From: Aristolochia californica
Lineage: Eukaryota > Streptophyta > Magnoliopsida > Piperales > Aristolochiaceae
Length of the DNA: 64,000 nucleotides
Direction: 5' to 3'
NCBI GenBank assembly: GCA_029961685.1
Contig: JARWKL010000014.1
Coordinates: 23,409,452 to 23,473,451, forward strand
Part shown: piece after piece, positions 8,497-20,037 of the stretch
Layout of the letters: each line of letters begins with the position of its first letter
How positions within the stretch are numbered: position 1 is the stretch's first letter
Notes under the pieces: generated by a model
Database searches by the model: none
What the model saw: the letters and a program-made list of their open reading frames with translations, nothing else
Told to the model about the DNA's origin: nothing
Translations under genes and position numbers: made by a program

Positions 8497-11030
8497 ATGA
8501 GCATTATGGGTAGTTCAATTCCTGCTCTTCTTTTATTAGCTATTGGTTTTCTTCTTTTTCTCAATACTAACGTGAGTGGCTGCCATGAACAAGAGAGAGA
8601 AGCTCTCCTCAAGTTCAAACAGGGCCTTTATGATCTTGCAAGTAAGCTCTCTTCGTGGGTAGGGGAGGATTGTTGCAAATGGACTAGTGTAGGCTGCAAG
8701 AATACCACTGGTCATGTCATTCTGTTGGATCTTAGGAATGTAGACTTGGACAACCATGGGTTTCTGTTATTAAACTCCAGTTTGGGTGGTAAGATTGATT
8801 CATCTTTGACTCATTTGAAGCATCTGAAGTATTTGGATTTGAGCAAGAACGATTTGAGTATGATTCGTATCCCCAAATATTTTGGTTCTTTTGAACATCT
8901 CAGATATCTAAATCTCTCGTGTGCAAATTTTAATGGAAAAATTCCACACCAGATTGGGAACCTCTCTAATTTGTACACTCTTGATCTCTCTTTCCATAGT
9001 GTTGATCACCTTGCTTGGCTTTCCCCTTTATCTTTTTTACAATACATTGATCTCTCAGGGGTGGACCTTACAAGGGCACTGAATTGGCAACAAGAAATCA
9101 ACAAGGTTTCCTCTTTGAAAGAGTTACATTTGAGCAATTGCATGTTAGGAAATATCCATACATCGTTTCCATTTTATAACCTCACATCTATAAATGTCCT
9201 TGATTTTCTTGGAACAAATTTAATTCTACATTACCCCATTGGTTGACAAATTTTAACAGCCTTGCATTTCTAAATCTAAGTCGAAATGAGTATAGTAGCT
9301 CAATGCCAGCTACTATGGAAAATCTTACTTCTCTTGAGTTTCTTGACTTAGCCACAATTCCATTGATGGTAGGATTCCAAGAACTTTCAGTAATTTATGC
9401 AATTTGAGGATTTTAGGGTTAGAAGGTAAATTTATTAGTAGTTGGGAGAAACTGACAGGATGTCTTGCCAATAGTTTGGAAACCTTGGATGTGAGTAGAA
9501 ATCAATTGAAGGAAAGTTTACAAGTTCGGTTGGGAGAGACTAGTAATTTGAAGACCTTAACGCTCCTTGATCTATCTAACAACTTATTTTCGAGATTCAT
9601 TCCTTCCTCGGTTGGGAGTTTATCATCACTGCATTAGTTACACCTGACTGACAACAAACTAGGTGGCTATGTATTGGAAAACTGTCAAATCTATTCTCTT
9701 TTGATATATTGCCCATAATTCCTTCACATTTGTCATTGTTGAAACTCTTTTCACTAAAGTTGAAAGATTGGAGTATATTATATTGGCACACAACAACTTG
9801 GTTTGAAAAGTTAATTCTCAATGGCTCCCTCCTAACATCACATACATTGATATATCATCCTGTCGAGTGGGGGCAAATTTTCCCTCGTGGCTTAAACACC
9901 ATAGGAGCATTTCTTCGCTAAATATGTCTAATTCGAGTATTTCAGATGTTGTTCCAGACTAGTTTTGGAAAATTACAGTTAATATGCATTATTTGGATCT
10001 CTCTGGGCAAGTTACCATATTCATTCCTACAGATTTCGGATATTTTAAACGATACTTTTTATGGACCAGTTGTTGAGAAGAATATGCACAATTTGATGCA
10101 CTTGGATATTTCAAATAACTTTCTAAATGGTAGCATTTCATCCTTTGCAAATTAGAAAACTTAGGATTTCTTGACCTATCAATCAATTATCTACATGGCA
10201 ATATTCTTGACTATTGGGGAAATATATCAATTTCTCAAACAATAAGTTTTCTAGTGAAATTCTAAGCTCACTGAGTGACATACCTTTCCTTGCATCATTG
10301 CACTTGATGAATAATTTTTGTCAGGAGAACTCCCTTAAACCATGAAAAAGATGAAGTCATTCGTCGTTCTTGATCTTGCTCATTACAAACTATTTGGAGT
10401 CATACCGACATGGCTCGGAGAGAACTTATCAAGTTTGAGGATTCTATCATTACACTCAAATATAATTTACGGAAATATCCCTTTACAAATATCGAATATT
10501 AGTTATCTCCAATACTTGGATCTTTCACACAACAATATATCGGGGGCTATTCCACATTCTTTGGGAGACTTTACTGCAATGATTAAGATACATGGTGTTA
10601 GTGATCAAATTTTTAACACTAGTGGGAATGTTTCAGTAAGGGAATTCTTGGATAATATTATAATGACTCTTAAAGGAGTGGAACTTGAAAATAGTGGGAC
10701 ACTTGGATTTTTTAATCTCATAGATCTCTTAGTAAATAGTCTATCCGGAAATATTTCCGAAGAATTGACACATCTCCTTGGACTAGTGAGCTTGAACTTG
10801 TCAAGTAATTCTTTGAAAGAAAATATTCCCATAAGATTGGTGCCTTGAAACAATTGGAATGCTTGGACCTTGGTCAGAAATAGACTTTTTCGCGAAGTGT
10901 CTTCAAGCTTATCGACATTATATTTCTTGAGCTAGCTAACCTTGTCATACAACAACTTGTTAGGGAGGATACCATCTGGTTTTCAATTACTGACATTCAA
11001 TGACTCATCAATATATATTGGTAATGACAC
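8497..11030 (+). pseudogene. leucine-rich-repeat receptor-like protein (Cf/EIX type), decayed
   Basis: The ATG at 8497 opens a 249-residue frame with a hydrophobic signal peptide (about residues 1-28), then the plant LRR N-terminal cap (CHEQEREALLKFKQGL, SSWVGEDCCKW, VGC) and extracellular LRRs of xxLxxLxLxxNxLxGxIP form. The frame stops at 9244-9246, but LRR homology goes on in other frames: SLAFLNLSRNEYSSSMP (9260), SLETLDVSRNQLK (9475), NNLFSRFIPSSVGSLSS (9580), DISNNFLNGSI (10105), SLRILSLHSNIIYGNIP (10430), YLQYLDLSHNNISGAIP (10505). The island-like stretch DNIIMTLKGVELENSG (10650) and the last repeats (10740-10990) follow. The trace ends at YIGNDTYVG near 11040; no membrane segment or cytoplasmic tail is seen. 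Intact members are plasma-membrane immune receptors lacking a kinase. At least six frame changes or stops make this a pseudogene. The 8497 start fits better than the upstream GTG-type starts because the signal peptide begins there. Confidence 0.88.
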
Positions 11031-11070
11031 CTATGTGGGCCGCCACTATCACCGTGTCCAACAAATAAAG

Positions 11071-11087
11071 CCCCCCCCCCCCACCCC
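11071..11087. repeat. poly(C) run
   Basis: Twelve C, one A, four C follow directly after the last trace of the receptor-like gene. It pairs in composition with the poly(G) tract 100 bp further on. Confidence 0.9.
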
Positions 11088-11167
11088 ATACAGAGATTGA
11101 GAGAGAAAGATGATGAATCTGAAATGATAAGGTTTTTTGTTAACATAGGGTTAGGTATTGTTGTAGG

Positions 11168-11224
11168 TTTTTTTTTTTTTTGGGGGGGGAGGGGGGGGGG
11201 GGGGGGGGGGGGGGGGCGGGGGGG
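11168..11224. repeat. T14 followed by a 43-base poly(G) tract
   Basis: Fourteen T (11168-11181) run straight into G-only sequence from 11182 to 11224, broken only by A at 11190 and C at 11217. Such a run can fold as G-quadruplex in principle and is also a classic place for sequencing or assembly error. Confidence 0.9.
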
Positions 11225-14157
11225 TTCTGTTTTGATATTTAAAATATCATGGAGGATCGTCTATTATTGATTGTGTGATAATTTCATGGAAAATGTTATC
11301 GTGTCAATGACTATATGGTTTGCTAAACTCAAGACAAATATCCAAGGAAAATTAGGTAGCTATTAAAACCAAGATGATGAATTGGTAAACATTTTTTGCC
11401 TTATACATTTTATCACCCTTTTGTTTCACAAATACAAAACACTTACTCTACTTTTTTTACAATTTTAGGGACTATTGGTGCAAAATACAAATTGTCTACC
11501 GCTTGCTTATTTGTGCAAGGAAGTTATACCTATTGAAGGTGATTAATTGGTACTAGAATGACATAGAAACAATGTTGGTACAATTTATCAATAATAATTT
11601 TTGCCCGATATGTATCTATTTGGTTTGATTCTGCAAAATTATTTACTACTCAAATGGTATCTTGCTCTGGTTGCCAAAAAAAAATTTAGTAGTTTTATTT
11701 TCATTTTACAATAATTAAGAAGATTAAAGAAAAACTAAAAAAACCATAAAATTTCTTTCTCATAACTAACAAAGCTATTCATGAGAAAAGTTATAACTTT
11801 CAAAAATTGATTGATACTTTCAAAAGCAATTGAAAGCAACATAAATAATTGTTGGGTTCCTTTTAGCACTTGTATCAAATATAAAAGTGAAATATAAACA
11901 ACAAAAAACCTATTACATTGTCATATGAGCTTTCTAGTTTTGTTGGTCAATTTCCTGTAAATAATATATTTGTCACCAAAATGAGATTTTGATACCTTTG
12001 TTTGTTGAAAAAAAATAGCTACTGGTCTGAAAAATCCTCATAAATATGATTATACTTATTTTTACTAAAAGATTGTTATGTGTTTATTAAGCTAAGATCA
12101 TTTTGTCCAAAGGAATCACCCAACAGTTTATAAAATTGGTCTCTTACATAAATCAAATAATATCTTATAGAAAATGTAAAAGCCAAGCCAAAAACATATA
12201 CACCAAACATATACAGAAGTCAAGCCATTTTTGCTCATTTCTTCAAATATTTTACAAAAGCAAATTTGGTCTCTATTTGAAGAGGGTAATGGAGGCTATA
12301 CTTCGTTGCTCATTCTCTCCAAACTCTTCACTCCACCCATCCCCCACGGATATTGGAAACAAAGCACACAGATATTGGAAACAAAGCACACAAGCGGCCC
12401 ATGCAACTCTACATGCCAGTCATCACAAATGTCACCATGCTGAAATGAATTATCCTTCGCGTCAAGGCCGGCCTGCATGATGGCAATCAGCTACGAAGAT
12501 GATCGTGCCTCACATCATAGGAAATTTGACTCTCCAAGACTTCAAGAAAGAAAACAAGGAAACTAGAAAACATACTAAGAGACCTTGTAAAATAAGAAAG
12601 CATCTCAATGTTAAAAAATGTAAACATAAGATGCATGATTGTACAGGGCTGACTATCATTCATATCCACCAAATTAATCAAAGTCACTATTTGCACGTTC
12701 TTCATGATAGGTGACCCCATGCAACACTAGCTACACAATCATCCACACATGTGGCACCAAGACCTACTGGTAAAGATAAAGATGAAGAATCCGTTGGACA
12801 TGTTGAGAAGATTTCTCTCGTGTGCAACACAAGTTGATAAAGGACAAAAGAGTTTCATCCAATCAAGCACTCTAAGAAAGAATTATCATCTCCAACGGTT
12901 CGCTCAACTAGGAAGGTCCGTGTTAAAACATGTCTTTTCTGTAAGGAAAATCTAGTTGTTGAGAGTTTATCAATCTTTTTTCTAAAGAAAATAATATCAA
13001 TCACAATTCAAAGTCTTTATTTTTCTATACACATTTTAATACAAGGAAGTTTTCCAAGAGATTGCTTGATTTCAATTACTTTTCAGCCACCACTTAGCAA
13101 TGTTTCGAAAGGTTATGCAATCAAACCATTTGAACTGGTTAATCCAAAAAATGGAACTTAGACCAAATATTTTACTTCTGGCTAAACCAGCTCCCTGACT
13201 AGATAATTTACTCAGTTAGATTGATCAGTCAGACTGGCCTCTAGCAGAGTTGCACAGGTCAGTATATACCCTCAACCTTTTCACCCACAAACTTCAGCTT
13301 TATTCAACCCATATTGATCAACAAATAATAGCTAGAAAAATTAAATGAAGATTACCTTCATAAAATTGTACGATCTTCCAATTGATTCATTATTAAGCCA
13401 AGTATGTAGTAGTGATCAACATTAAGATGCATAGCTGCCACATCGAAACTTCACTGCCCATTTGCTACATACTGAAAAAATTGGGAGATTGGAAAAGATA
13501 TAGTTCCATGGAAAAGTGCTTTCGGTAGATATATAATAATGAAAAAACAAACAAAAATGTTATAGAGTTCTGGAGTTCACCATCTATTCAAGTCAATAAG
13601 TCTCCTTCCAACAGATTTAACTTGCAGATGCTCAAGTTGAGAATTTATGCTAAATCTGTCACCTGCATGTATACAGAGTATAAGTAAAACTGAGGTAAGT
13701 GCATGTAGAACTTGCAAGAATGATCGCATTCAACATGATTGACTAGAACAAAACACAAAAAACAACTAATAAATTAGATTTTCAGGAACTATAAATTTTT
13801 CCAAGAAAGGTGCTCATACGATTAAACATTTCAAATCTTTAAAATCTTAATAATAGCACATTTCAGTATTTTAGAATCTCATTTTTTTCAAAGGTGCTGC
13901 TAAAGTTCTAATTATGTGATCAAGCAAAAACAATAGTCTTTAGCAAAAGAGAAGCTACAGAGTGCAGAAAAAGATTCATCACCAACTAAATACTTTTTTA
14001 CGTTATAAAGTAAGCTCTTAACAGTTTTCCCATTAAATTACTTCCTTAAAGTTCTTTTTTTTCCTTTTATATTTTGAACTGAGTTCCCTATAGCTCTTAA
14101 GACTATATACATCTTTAATTTGCTCAAAAATCCCAACAGGCAACAAATTTTAAATGG
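11225..14157. other. AT-rich intergenic DNA, no gene recognised
   Basis: Short frames at 12103-12480 and 12487-12720 overlap on both strands and show no known motif. A 22-bp unit GATATTGGAAACAAAGCACA is repeated head to tail at about 12349-12391. The part 13300-13400 resembles 23380-23410 and 24064-24110 (shared CATATTGATCAAC and CAATTGATTCATT), see the paired block listed at 13303-14900. Confidence 0.5.
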
Positions 14158-14900
14158 CATTTGTAGAGTGCCCGTACACAATATAGAAGCTTAAGAAACA
14201 TACTAGTAATATAGAGGATTCTCATTTGTAGAGTGCCCTTACACAATATAGAAGCTTAAGAAACATACTAGTAATATAGAGGATTCTCATTTGTAGAGTG
14301 CCCTTACACAATATAGAAGCTCAAGAAACATACCAGTAATATAGAGGATTCTGTTTCCTGTTTCTACTAGTAAAATTTCCTCAGAAAATAATTTTCTTTC
14401 AATTTTAGAAGAGATGTAAGACATGTTTTTATTCCATCCAATCCAACCTCCAGAGATGTCTTTTTATCTGTGAATCCAGGATGTTTTCATGGTTTAAGAG
14501 ATCCTCAGTAAAGCTGCATGCTCAAAATTTCTTGTGGAGGCGTTTCCTGGAAAAAAATCATTGGGTGGTTAGCTTCACTCATTCAGTCAGTACTGCTGTA
14601 TCATCCAAGAGCACCTCCCAGAAAAGTAAAAGCCAAGACCAAAGTTGATTTTGACTGGAATCTCACAAAGTTAAACCATAGTAGTGGAATCTCACAATTT
14701 GAACTGGAATGAGCTCCCTCTACTGGAGATTTGTATCTCTAAAAATAACAGAAATGGAGAGATGACTGGGCTTTATTTCAAAAGAACCTTAGGAAATGCC
14801 ACCTAGAAAATCTGTTTAGTGTCAGTCTCTATTTAAAAACTTGTTAATTCTACGAAGGTTATTCCTTTCCAGCCAATTTCAAATGGAAAACTCTAAAGAG
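13303..14900. repeat. diverged copy of the block at 23380-24960
   Basis: Ordered short matches link this stretch to 23380-24960: CCCATATTGATCAAC; GAAGATTACC with CATAAAATTGTA and CTTCCAATTGATTCATT; a GAGTTCCCT with nearby ATATATAGAC-like text; AATCCTCAGTAAA; GAGCACCTCC against GTGCACCTCT; GATTTGTA with CTCTA; TTTCAAAAGA. The order is conserved over about 1.5 kb, so this is an old duplication. On the minus strand both copies contain ATGAATCAATTGGAAGA followed by a GTAATC that could be a splice donor, but no gene can be built from it. Confidence 0.55.
14158..14352. repeat. minisatellite, 65 bp x 3
   Basis: Three head-to-tail copies start at 14158, 14223 and 14288, each beginning CATTTGTAGAGTGCCC and ending ATAGAGGATTCT. 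They differ at only a few bases, so the expansion is recent relative to its surroundings. Confidence 0.95.
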
Positions 14901-14964
14901 CCACCCAGAAATATAAGATACTCAGTTTTTATTCATGGAAAAATGTGAAAGAGAATATAAAGTT

Positions 14965-15452
14965 TGCTAAGGAACAGTCCCACATGGAGTAGTCCTCTAA
15001 CAAAGCTCTTTCGAAAAGATCTGAAAAAGGCTTCCTAAGTTAGCTAGTCATTTTAGGATGGGTCTTGGACCCAACTTCACATGGTATCAGAGCAGGTACT
15101 CATATGTGGGCCTACACCTAAATTATCCACTTGTAGAGACATAAAAGAGGACCTACACATAAATTATCTACTTATAGAGCCACAAAAAGAGGGCCTACAC
15201 CTAAATTATCCACTTGTAGAGCCACAAAAAAAGGGTCTACACCTAAATTATCCACTTGTAAAACCACAAAAGAGGGCCTACACCTAAATTATCCACTTGT
15301 AGAGCCACAAAAAGGGCCTACACATGAGGGGAAGCGTTAAGGTATAGTCTCACATGGATTAGTGAGTACAAAGATCTTGAGTATATTAGTTGTGAAAAAG
15401 ACTTCCTAAGTTGACTAGTCATTTTGGGATGGGCCTTGGACCCAACTTGACA
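14965..15452 (+). mobile_element. complete TRIM element (488 bp) with TSD AAGTT
   Basis: The left LTR is 14965-15081 (117 bp) and the right LTR 15335-15452 (118 bp). They share TCYCACATGGA, GACTTCCTAAGTT, CTAGTCATTTT and TTGGACCCAACTT. Directly after the left LTR is TGGTATCAGAGC (15082-15093), a perfect tRNA-iMet primer-binding site. A polypurine tract (ATGAGGGGAAG) precedes the right LTR. Five-base repeats AAGTT flank the whole at 14960-14964 and 15453-15457. The internal region has no gene; it is filled by the 42-bp tandem repeat at 15100-15325. Terminal-repeat retrotransposons in miniature are moved by proteins from other LTR elements. The TG starts have decayed to TG-C and CG. Confidence 0.93.
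15100..15325. repeat. 42-46 bp tandem repeat inside the TRIM element
   Basis: Five full copies and a partial sixth of a unit reading CCTACACCTAAATTATCCAC then TTGTAGAGCCACAAAA fill most of the internal region. Unit length varies slightly. A TRIM whose internal region is a minisatellite is unusual, because the internal part normally carries only the primer-binding site and polypurine tract. Confidence 0.93.
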
Positions 15453-15929
15453 AAGTTTTTTTTTTTTTTTTCACAAAAGAATGTCTTACATGAAAAACTC
15501 CCCCTTATCCCCACCCCCGGAAAGGAAAACAAGAACACCACAAAGAATACTTTAAAATAGCTTAAAGAATTCAGCATTAGCAGCTAGACTCAAATCACAA
15601 ACCAAACAAGAACATCAACAACTGCAAACTCTAGCCCGTAAACTAGTTATAAGAGGAAATTAGAGATTACATTGAATTCTAGAGCAGGCTATTTAAATAA
15701 CAAAACAGGACTGACAAAAAACCAAAGAGAATGAAAAAAATTATGAGACATCATCTTTCTGGGAAATCAATGAATCTTCAAACGAAAATAAAGAGAATAA
15801 CAAGAGGACAAGTATAAGAAAGAAGAACCGGGGAGCTCCTTCAATAACCCTGGGCCCTCTGGCTATGGCAATGTGATTTGAAACCACTCTAGTCATGTTC
15901 CCCTCTCATATTGTCACCCCTAGGGTATT

Positions 15930-16262
15930 TCAGATTCCACCTCAGCTGAGGTCCATGCGCTTCTTCATGGTTTGAGAATTTTTAAGAATAATCTCAATAA
16001 GCCAGTGTGGAAGGAGATTTTCAAGCTGTGATCACTTGGGCTTAGGGGGACGGCAAATTTGCAACGGATATTTAACCAATTATTCATGGAGATTGAGGGT
16101 TTGGTCGCCACTGTTCAGATTGATTGGTCCCATATCCCTCGGGAGGCCAATTCTTCAGTTGACCACAACACCAACAAGGCACTCTCACCAGGACTTACCT
16201 ATCATTTTTTCTGGAATTTCCTCTGAGTTTATTTCTTATTTATTAATTTATTTATTTTTTTG
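15930..16262 (+). pseudogene. LINE RNase H remnant
   Basis: Plus-strand translations in more than one frame give TSAEVHALLHGLRIFKNN (about 15935-15990) and DWSHIPREANSSVDHNTNKA (about 16120-16180). These are the glutamate-bearing helix and the C-terminal (H-x-P-R-x-A-N-x-x-x-D) parts of the LINE RNase H domain, also seen at 3581-4009. Frames are broken by a stop near 16030. The AT-rich end TTTATTAATTTATTTATTTT (16225-16258) follows the homology. It is a dead fragment just downstream of the PPR gene. Confidence 0.7.
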
Positions 16263-16525
16263 AAAAAGAAAACCAAAGGAGTTTGTTTCTTCTTGATATA
16301 TAGTTTATGTGCTCAATGCCCTTTTGTCTCCTTATCCTTTTTATCCATCAAGCTTTTTGCCATAATAAATTTAAAAAAAAAGGGCAACTTGAGGGAAGAT
16401 TAGTTCAGATTTTCTAAGTCTATCATCAATAATCATAACCTAAAAACAAACAAACATAATATTTCTTTTCCCACCTTTCCTAGCTTTCAACAATCATAAT
16501 ACAAGTTCAAATAAATGAGAATTTA

Positions 16526-16555
16526 GAGAGAGAAAGAGAGAGAGAGAGAGAGAGG
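16526..16555. repeat. (GA)n microsatellite
   Basis: About 30 bases of GA repeats with one AAA interruption, about 230 bp beyond the stop codon of the PPR gene, possibly in its 3' untranslated region. Confidence 0.9.
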
Positions 16556-16782
16556 AAGCAAACACTACCTCCTTCCCTCCCTTCTCTACCAATGACATGC
16601 ACCAGGAAAGAGGGGAAAACAAAGAGAAAAATGAAATAGCCAAATGGATTCAACTTACTGCTTCCAACCAAAAGACCAACCTAGCAGTGGCCATGATGAT
16701 GTGCAGTGAATGGCATCCGTGCATTCACCAAACTTCTTCGAACGATGAAGCCAACAAGGAAATCAATGCTAATTGTAATGAC

Positions 16783-19221
16783 TCACCAATAGTCTCCACA
16801 AGAACACAGACCATCCTTAAAATGGTGAAATCGACTGATATCCCTGACAATTATCTCTCTGGCCACTATCTTTGAGATGAACTTAGTAACTGTATGGCAG
16901 TCAATACACACTCTGAGATTCTTAGTGACTCGAATAGTTGTTCCAGGGGGGGTACTAATGATACCAAATGCTATAGCAAGTCTCTCGCTATGACTACACA
17001 ACAAGTATCTCTTCTGCTCTTCCTCCACATCATGGAGTACATCACCAGTATACGGAACATACCCTTCTCGCTCCATTAGCTCACCCAAAACCTTCAAGGT
17101 CTCATGTATTTTATCATAGAATGGGTGGGATCTATCATCTGCTATGAATATATGCAGTTTGTTTTTAACTTCAATCCAGCTACAAGCTGGTTTTTTCCTC
17201 ATCCCCTTTTCCTTCATAGCTATTCTCCAACTCGCTGCATCCTTCCATCTACCACCACCAGCATAAATGTTTGACATAAGAACATGACATGCCATATTAT
17301 CAGGCTCAAGCAGAACAATTTTTTGTGCCACCGTTTCAGCCAATGGAATATTTTTGTGAACTCTACAAGCACTCAACAAAGTTGACCAGACACTAGCAGT
17401 GGGCTCCACCTTCATGCTTGAGATGAAACTGTAGGCTTGATCTAGCTTTCCTGCCCTTCCTAGAAGGTCTGCTATAGCAGCATAATGTTCTAAACCCGGT
17501 GAAATATTATAATCTTGCTTCATGCTATAAAAATATTTCCAAGCTTCTTCTATCAACCCACCATGACTACAAGCAGTTAAAACAGCCACAAATGCTACAT
17601 AATTAGGTCTTATGTTCTCATGTTCCATCTGTTTGAACATGAAGAGGGCTTCTTGGGCCTTTCCATGCAGAGCATGACCCATGATTATGGCTGTCCATGA
17701 CACCATATCTCGTGAATCCATCTTATCAAAGATCCACTGGGCTGCTCGAATATAACCACATTTTGCATACATGTCTACAAGTGAGCTAGCTATAAAAACA
17801 TTGTCTTCATACCTGCTTCTCACTATATATCCATGGAGCTGCTTCCCGAGATGTAATGTTGTCAAATGAGCACAAGCAGGCATTATACTAGAAAATGTAA
17901 CATGTCTAGGCTTAATTTTAGCCATCAACATTTGGCGAAGCAATCTCAGTCCTTCATCAAACGATCCATTTTGGACACATCCAGCAATAATGGAGTTCCA
18001 CAAGATTGCGTCACGCTGGGGTAGCAAGTAAAATACTCGACAAGAATCGTCCACCCTCGTGCACTTAGCATACATATCAATCAAGCTGCTTCCAATGAAA
18101 ACATCTGAATCAAGTCCATGTCTAATAGCATATCCATGAATTTCCTTTCCTTTATAAACATCAACATATTCAGAAAAAATGGGAAGAATACTGGACAAAG
18201 TGAAGGAATCAGGTGTATGACCAGCTAATCCCATTTCCCTAAGCAACAATAGCGCTTCTACATGCAAACCATTTTGTGCGTGTCCTGCAATTATGGTATT
18301 CCAAGATACAAGATCCTTCACTGGCATCCTCTCAAAAACTTTTTTTACACTCTTGAAACAAAAAAACTTTGCAGTGCTTGTCTCCAAACCAACTCCATTG
18401 ATTGTTCCACAATAACTCTCATTGATTGTTCCACAATAAGGCTCAACAACTTCACTTCCTGCATCACATGGATTACAACAATGAACCATTTCATCCAAGA
18501 CAGCACAATCATCTCCATCCATTGTCCTTCTCTCAAGCCCTTCAAGCTGCTGAGAATTCTCATCAGCCACACTATGCACTTCTCTCTCCTTAATCCAATC
18601 AAAACCACCCTTGCTTCCAGCATATTTAGGCCCTTCAAGTATACTTACATCTTTTGACTTGCTACATTTACTTGAATACTCATACTTTTTATCTCTTTTG
18701 GAAATATTAACATATGATCTTCTTCCATTCAGACCATCATCAGCCACTCCAACTTCCCACAGTTTGCAATACATATTCATCAATGCATTTCCAGTATAAA
18801 GATCATTATCAAGACCTAGACGAATAATGCACCCATGAACAGACTCACCAAGCTTCAAGTTCATCAAACAGGTACAAGATTTCAGCACTGAAGGGAAAAT
18901 ATTATGATCCGGGTAATTGCCAGAAGCCCTCATTTCCACAAAAGATGCAATAGACTGGTGAAAAAATCCTTGGGAAGTATAACATCTTATTAGAGAATTG
19001 TAAGAGATAGAAGATGGTGCAACAAGTGCCTCGAAAGTAGCATGAGCTTCTTGCACAAGGCCTAGGTTAGAGTAGATGACGAGCAAGGCATTGATGACAG
19101 TATGAGACTTAGTGGTTTTGAGAACTTGAGCATGAAGCTGTTTTGCTTGGGATTTTGATTGTATGGAATTCAGCCTTTGAATCAAGGAGTTGAGTAATGT
19201 TTCACCAGTCTGAAAATTCAT
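16783..19221 (-). CDS. PPR-DYW protein, organelle RNA-editing factor (At3g23330-like)
   Basis: A single uninterrupted frame of 812 residues with no intron, usual for plant PPR genes. PLS-class pentatricopeptide repeats run from about residue 20 to 610 ([55 protein letters not shown]), then E/E+ motifs and a C-terminal DYW cytidine-deaminase domain. The zinc and catalytic signature HxE...CxxC is intact (HSE at 744-746, CIDC at 772-775), with the PG box [13 protein letters not shown] and the terminal CSCGDYW. Such proteins bind organelle transcripts and change specific C to U in mitochondria or plastids. The layout and text resemble Arabidopsis At3g23330 from memory, but the linker at residues 154-290 is long and poor in PPR features. 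The start at 19221 is the first ATG; a frame extension to 19242 begins with TTG and is not used. The N-terminus has only a weak targeting look. Neighbours are non-coding. Confidence 0.95.
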   Translation of the reverse strand: MNFQTGETLLNSLIQRLNSIQSKSQAKQLHAQVLKTTKSHTVINALLVIYSNLGLVQEAHATFEALVAPSSISYNSLIRCYTSQGFFHQSIASFVEMRASGNYPDHNIFPSVLKSCTCLMNLKLGESVHGCIIRLGLDNDLYTGNALMNMYCKLWEVGVADDGLNGRRSYVNISKRDKKYEYSSKCSKSKDVSILEGPKYAGSKGGFDWIKEREVHSVADENSQQLEGLERRTMDGDDCAVLDEMVHCCNPCDAGSEVVEPYCGTINESYCGTINGVGLETSTAKFFCFKSVKKVFERMPVKDLVSWNTIIAGHAQNGLHVEALLLLREMGLAGHTPDSFTLSSILPIFSEYVDVYKGKEIHGYAIRHGLDSDVFIGSSLIDMYAKCTRVDDSCRVFYLLPQRDAILWNSIIAGCVQNGSFDEGLRLLRQMLMAKIKPRHVTFSSIMPACAHLTTLHLGKQLHGYIVRSRYEDNVFIASSLVDMYAKCGYIRAAQWIFDKMDSRDMVSWTAIIMGHALHGKAQEALFMFKQMEHENIRPNYVAFVAVLTACSHGGLIEEAWKYFYSMKQDYNISPGLEHYAAIADLLGRAGKLDQAYSFISSMKVEPTASVWSTLLSACRVHKNIPLAETVAQKIVLLEPDNMACHVLMSNIYAGGGRWKDAASWRIAMKEKGMRKKPACSWIEVKNKLHIFIADDRSHPFYDKIHETLKVLGELMEREGYVPYTGDVLHDVEEEQKRYLLCSHSERLAIAFGIISTPPGTTIRVTKNLRVCIDCHTVTKFISKIVAREIIVRDISRFHHFKDGLCSCGDYW
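18360..18770 (-). other. expanded non-PPR linker within the PPR-DYW gene
   Basis: This codes for about residues 154-290: charged, serine- and cysteine-rich sequence with no PPR motif, placed between [10 protein letters not shown] and [10 protein letters not shown]. It includes an in-frame direct duplication, CGTIN at residues 263-267 and again at 271-275 (24-bp step in DNA near 18400-18440). The frame stays open throughout, which argues that it is translated. An alternative is a retained intron whose length happens to keep the frame. Confidence 0.65.
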
Positions 19222-20037
19222 TTGACCTTGAATTTTGTTCAATAAAGGTGTTCATTCGCCACCTTTAACTACCAGGACACCCCAGTCCTACTTGGCAGGG
19301 AACACAAACGATTTTGCTTGGTACAAACAGCAAATAAACCTATTTGGCAGAAAGGTCTCCAATTTACAGCAACAAATGGATTGGGTCCATGAAATTCAAA
19401 TGCAAAATTGCTCGCGTGGACCACATCTTTTCCAGCCACTATAAGAATTTCTGTTCAAAGAGAGATAGATGTAAGCTACTTCTTCAAAGAGGATAAAAGA
19501 AGTTTCAATGATGATCAATAAAAGAAGTTTCAACGATGATCACTTTAAGGCCCTATTCAGTTAGAGAGAAGAAAAATAAAAATTTGATGAAATGAGATTT
19601 CTTTTCTCTTGTTTTGTAGAGTGAAGAAATTGCCATTGAAAAAAAAATGGACTCTCTCGTTAGGATGCACACAAAAATGAAAAACAAATGGGAAAAACAA
19701 ATGATTTCAATTTAAAAAAAAAAAAAACAGGGCCATCATTTCAACAAAAAAAAAAAAAAAAAAGAGGGCTAAAAAATCATTAGTATCATCTAATACATAT
19801 TGCTTGATAGTTTTAATTAATAGCTGCCCAAGTGCTTTAAAGAGAATATCCACCCATGTAAAAAAATGCATTATTAATCGTATTTTTTTTTTCTGAAGTG
19901 TAATAAATTTCATACTGAATTAACTTAAAACTTCAAACTTTAGGCATCGAACGACAGATAAAAATGTTGGCCGCAGAACAACATGCTGTATGTAATATAG
20001 ATTAGGTCATGCTCATACAACATTTATTAAATATCTA
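19222..20037. other. upstream region of the PPR gene
   Basis: No gene is seen. A 28-base phrase AAAAGAAGTTTCAATGATGATCA recurs twice at 19496-19545. Runs of A (19718-19731, 19747-19763) and a T run near 19881 occur. The stretch at 19548-19640 (GGCCCTATTCAGTTAGAGAG) looks like the edge of a small non-autonomous transposon, but its other end was not found. The PPR promoter should lie in the first few hundred bases; no convincing TATA box was picked out. Confidence 0.45.

Noticed and set aside
12103..12955. Group of overlapping 60-125-residue genes.
   Set aside because: They overlap in several frames on both strands, contain a 22-bp tandem repeat and show no known motif.
15100..15325. CRISPR-like array.
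   Set aside because: Units are head to tail without unique spacers, the sequence is eukaryotic and lies inside a TRIM element.
16597..18799. Plus-strand reading frames of 60-131 residues.
   Set aside because: They are antisense shadows of the intact PPR-DYW gene.
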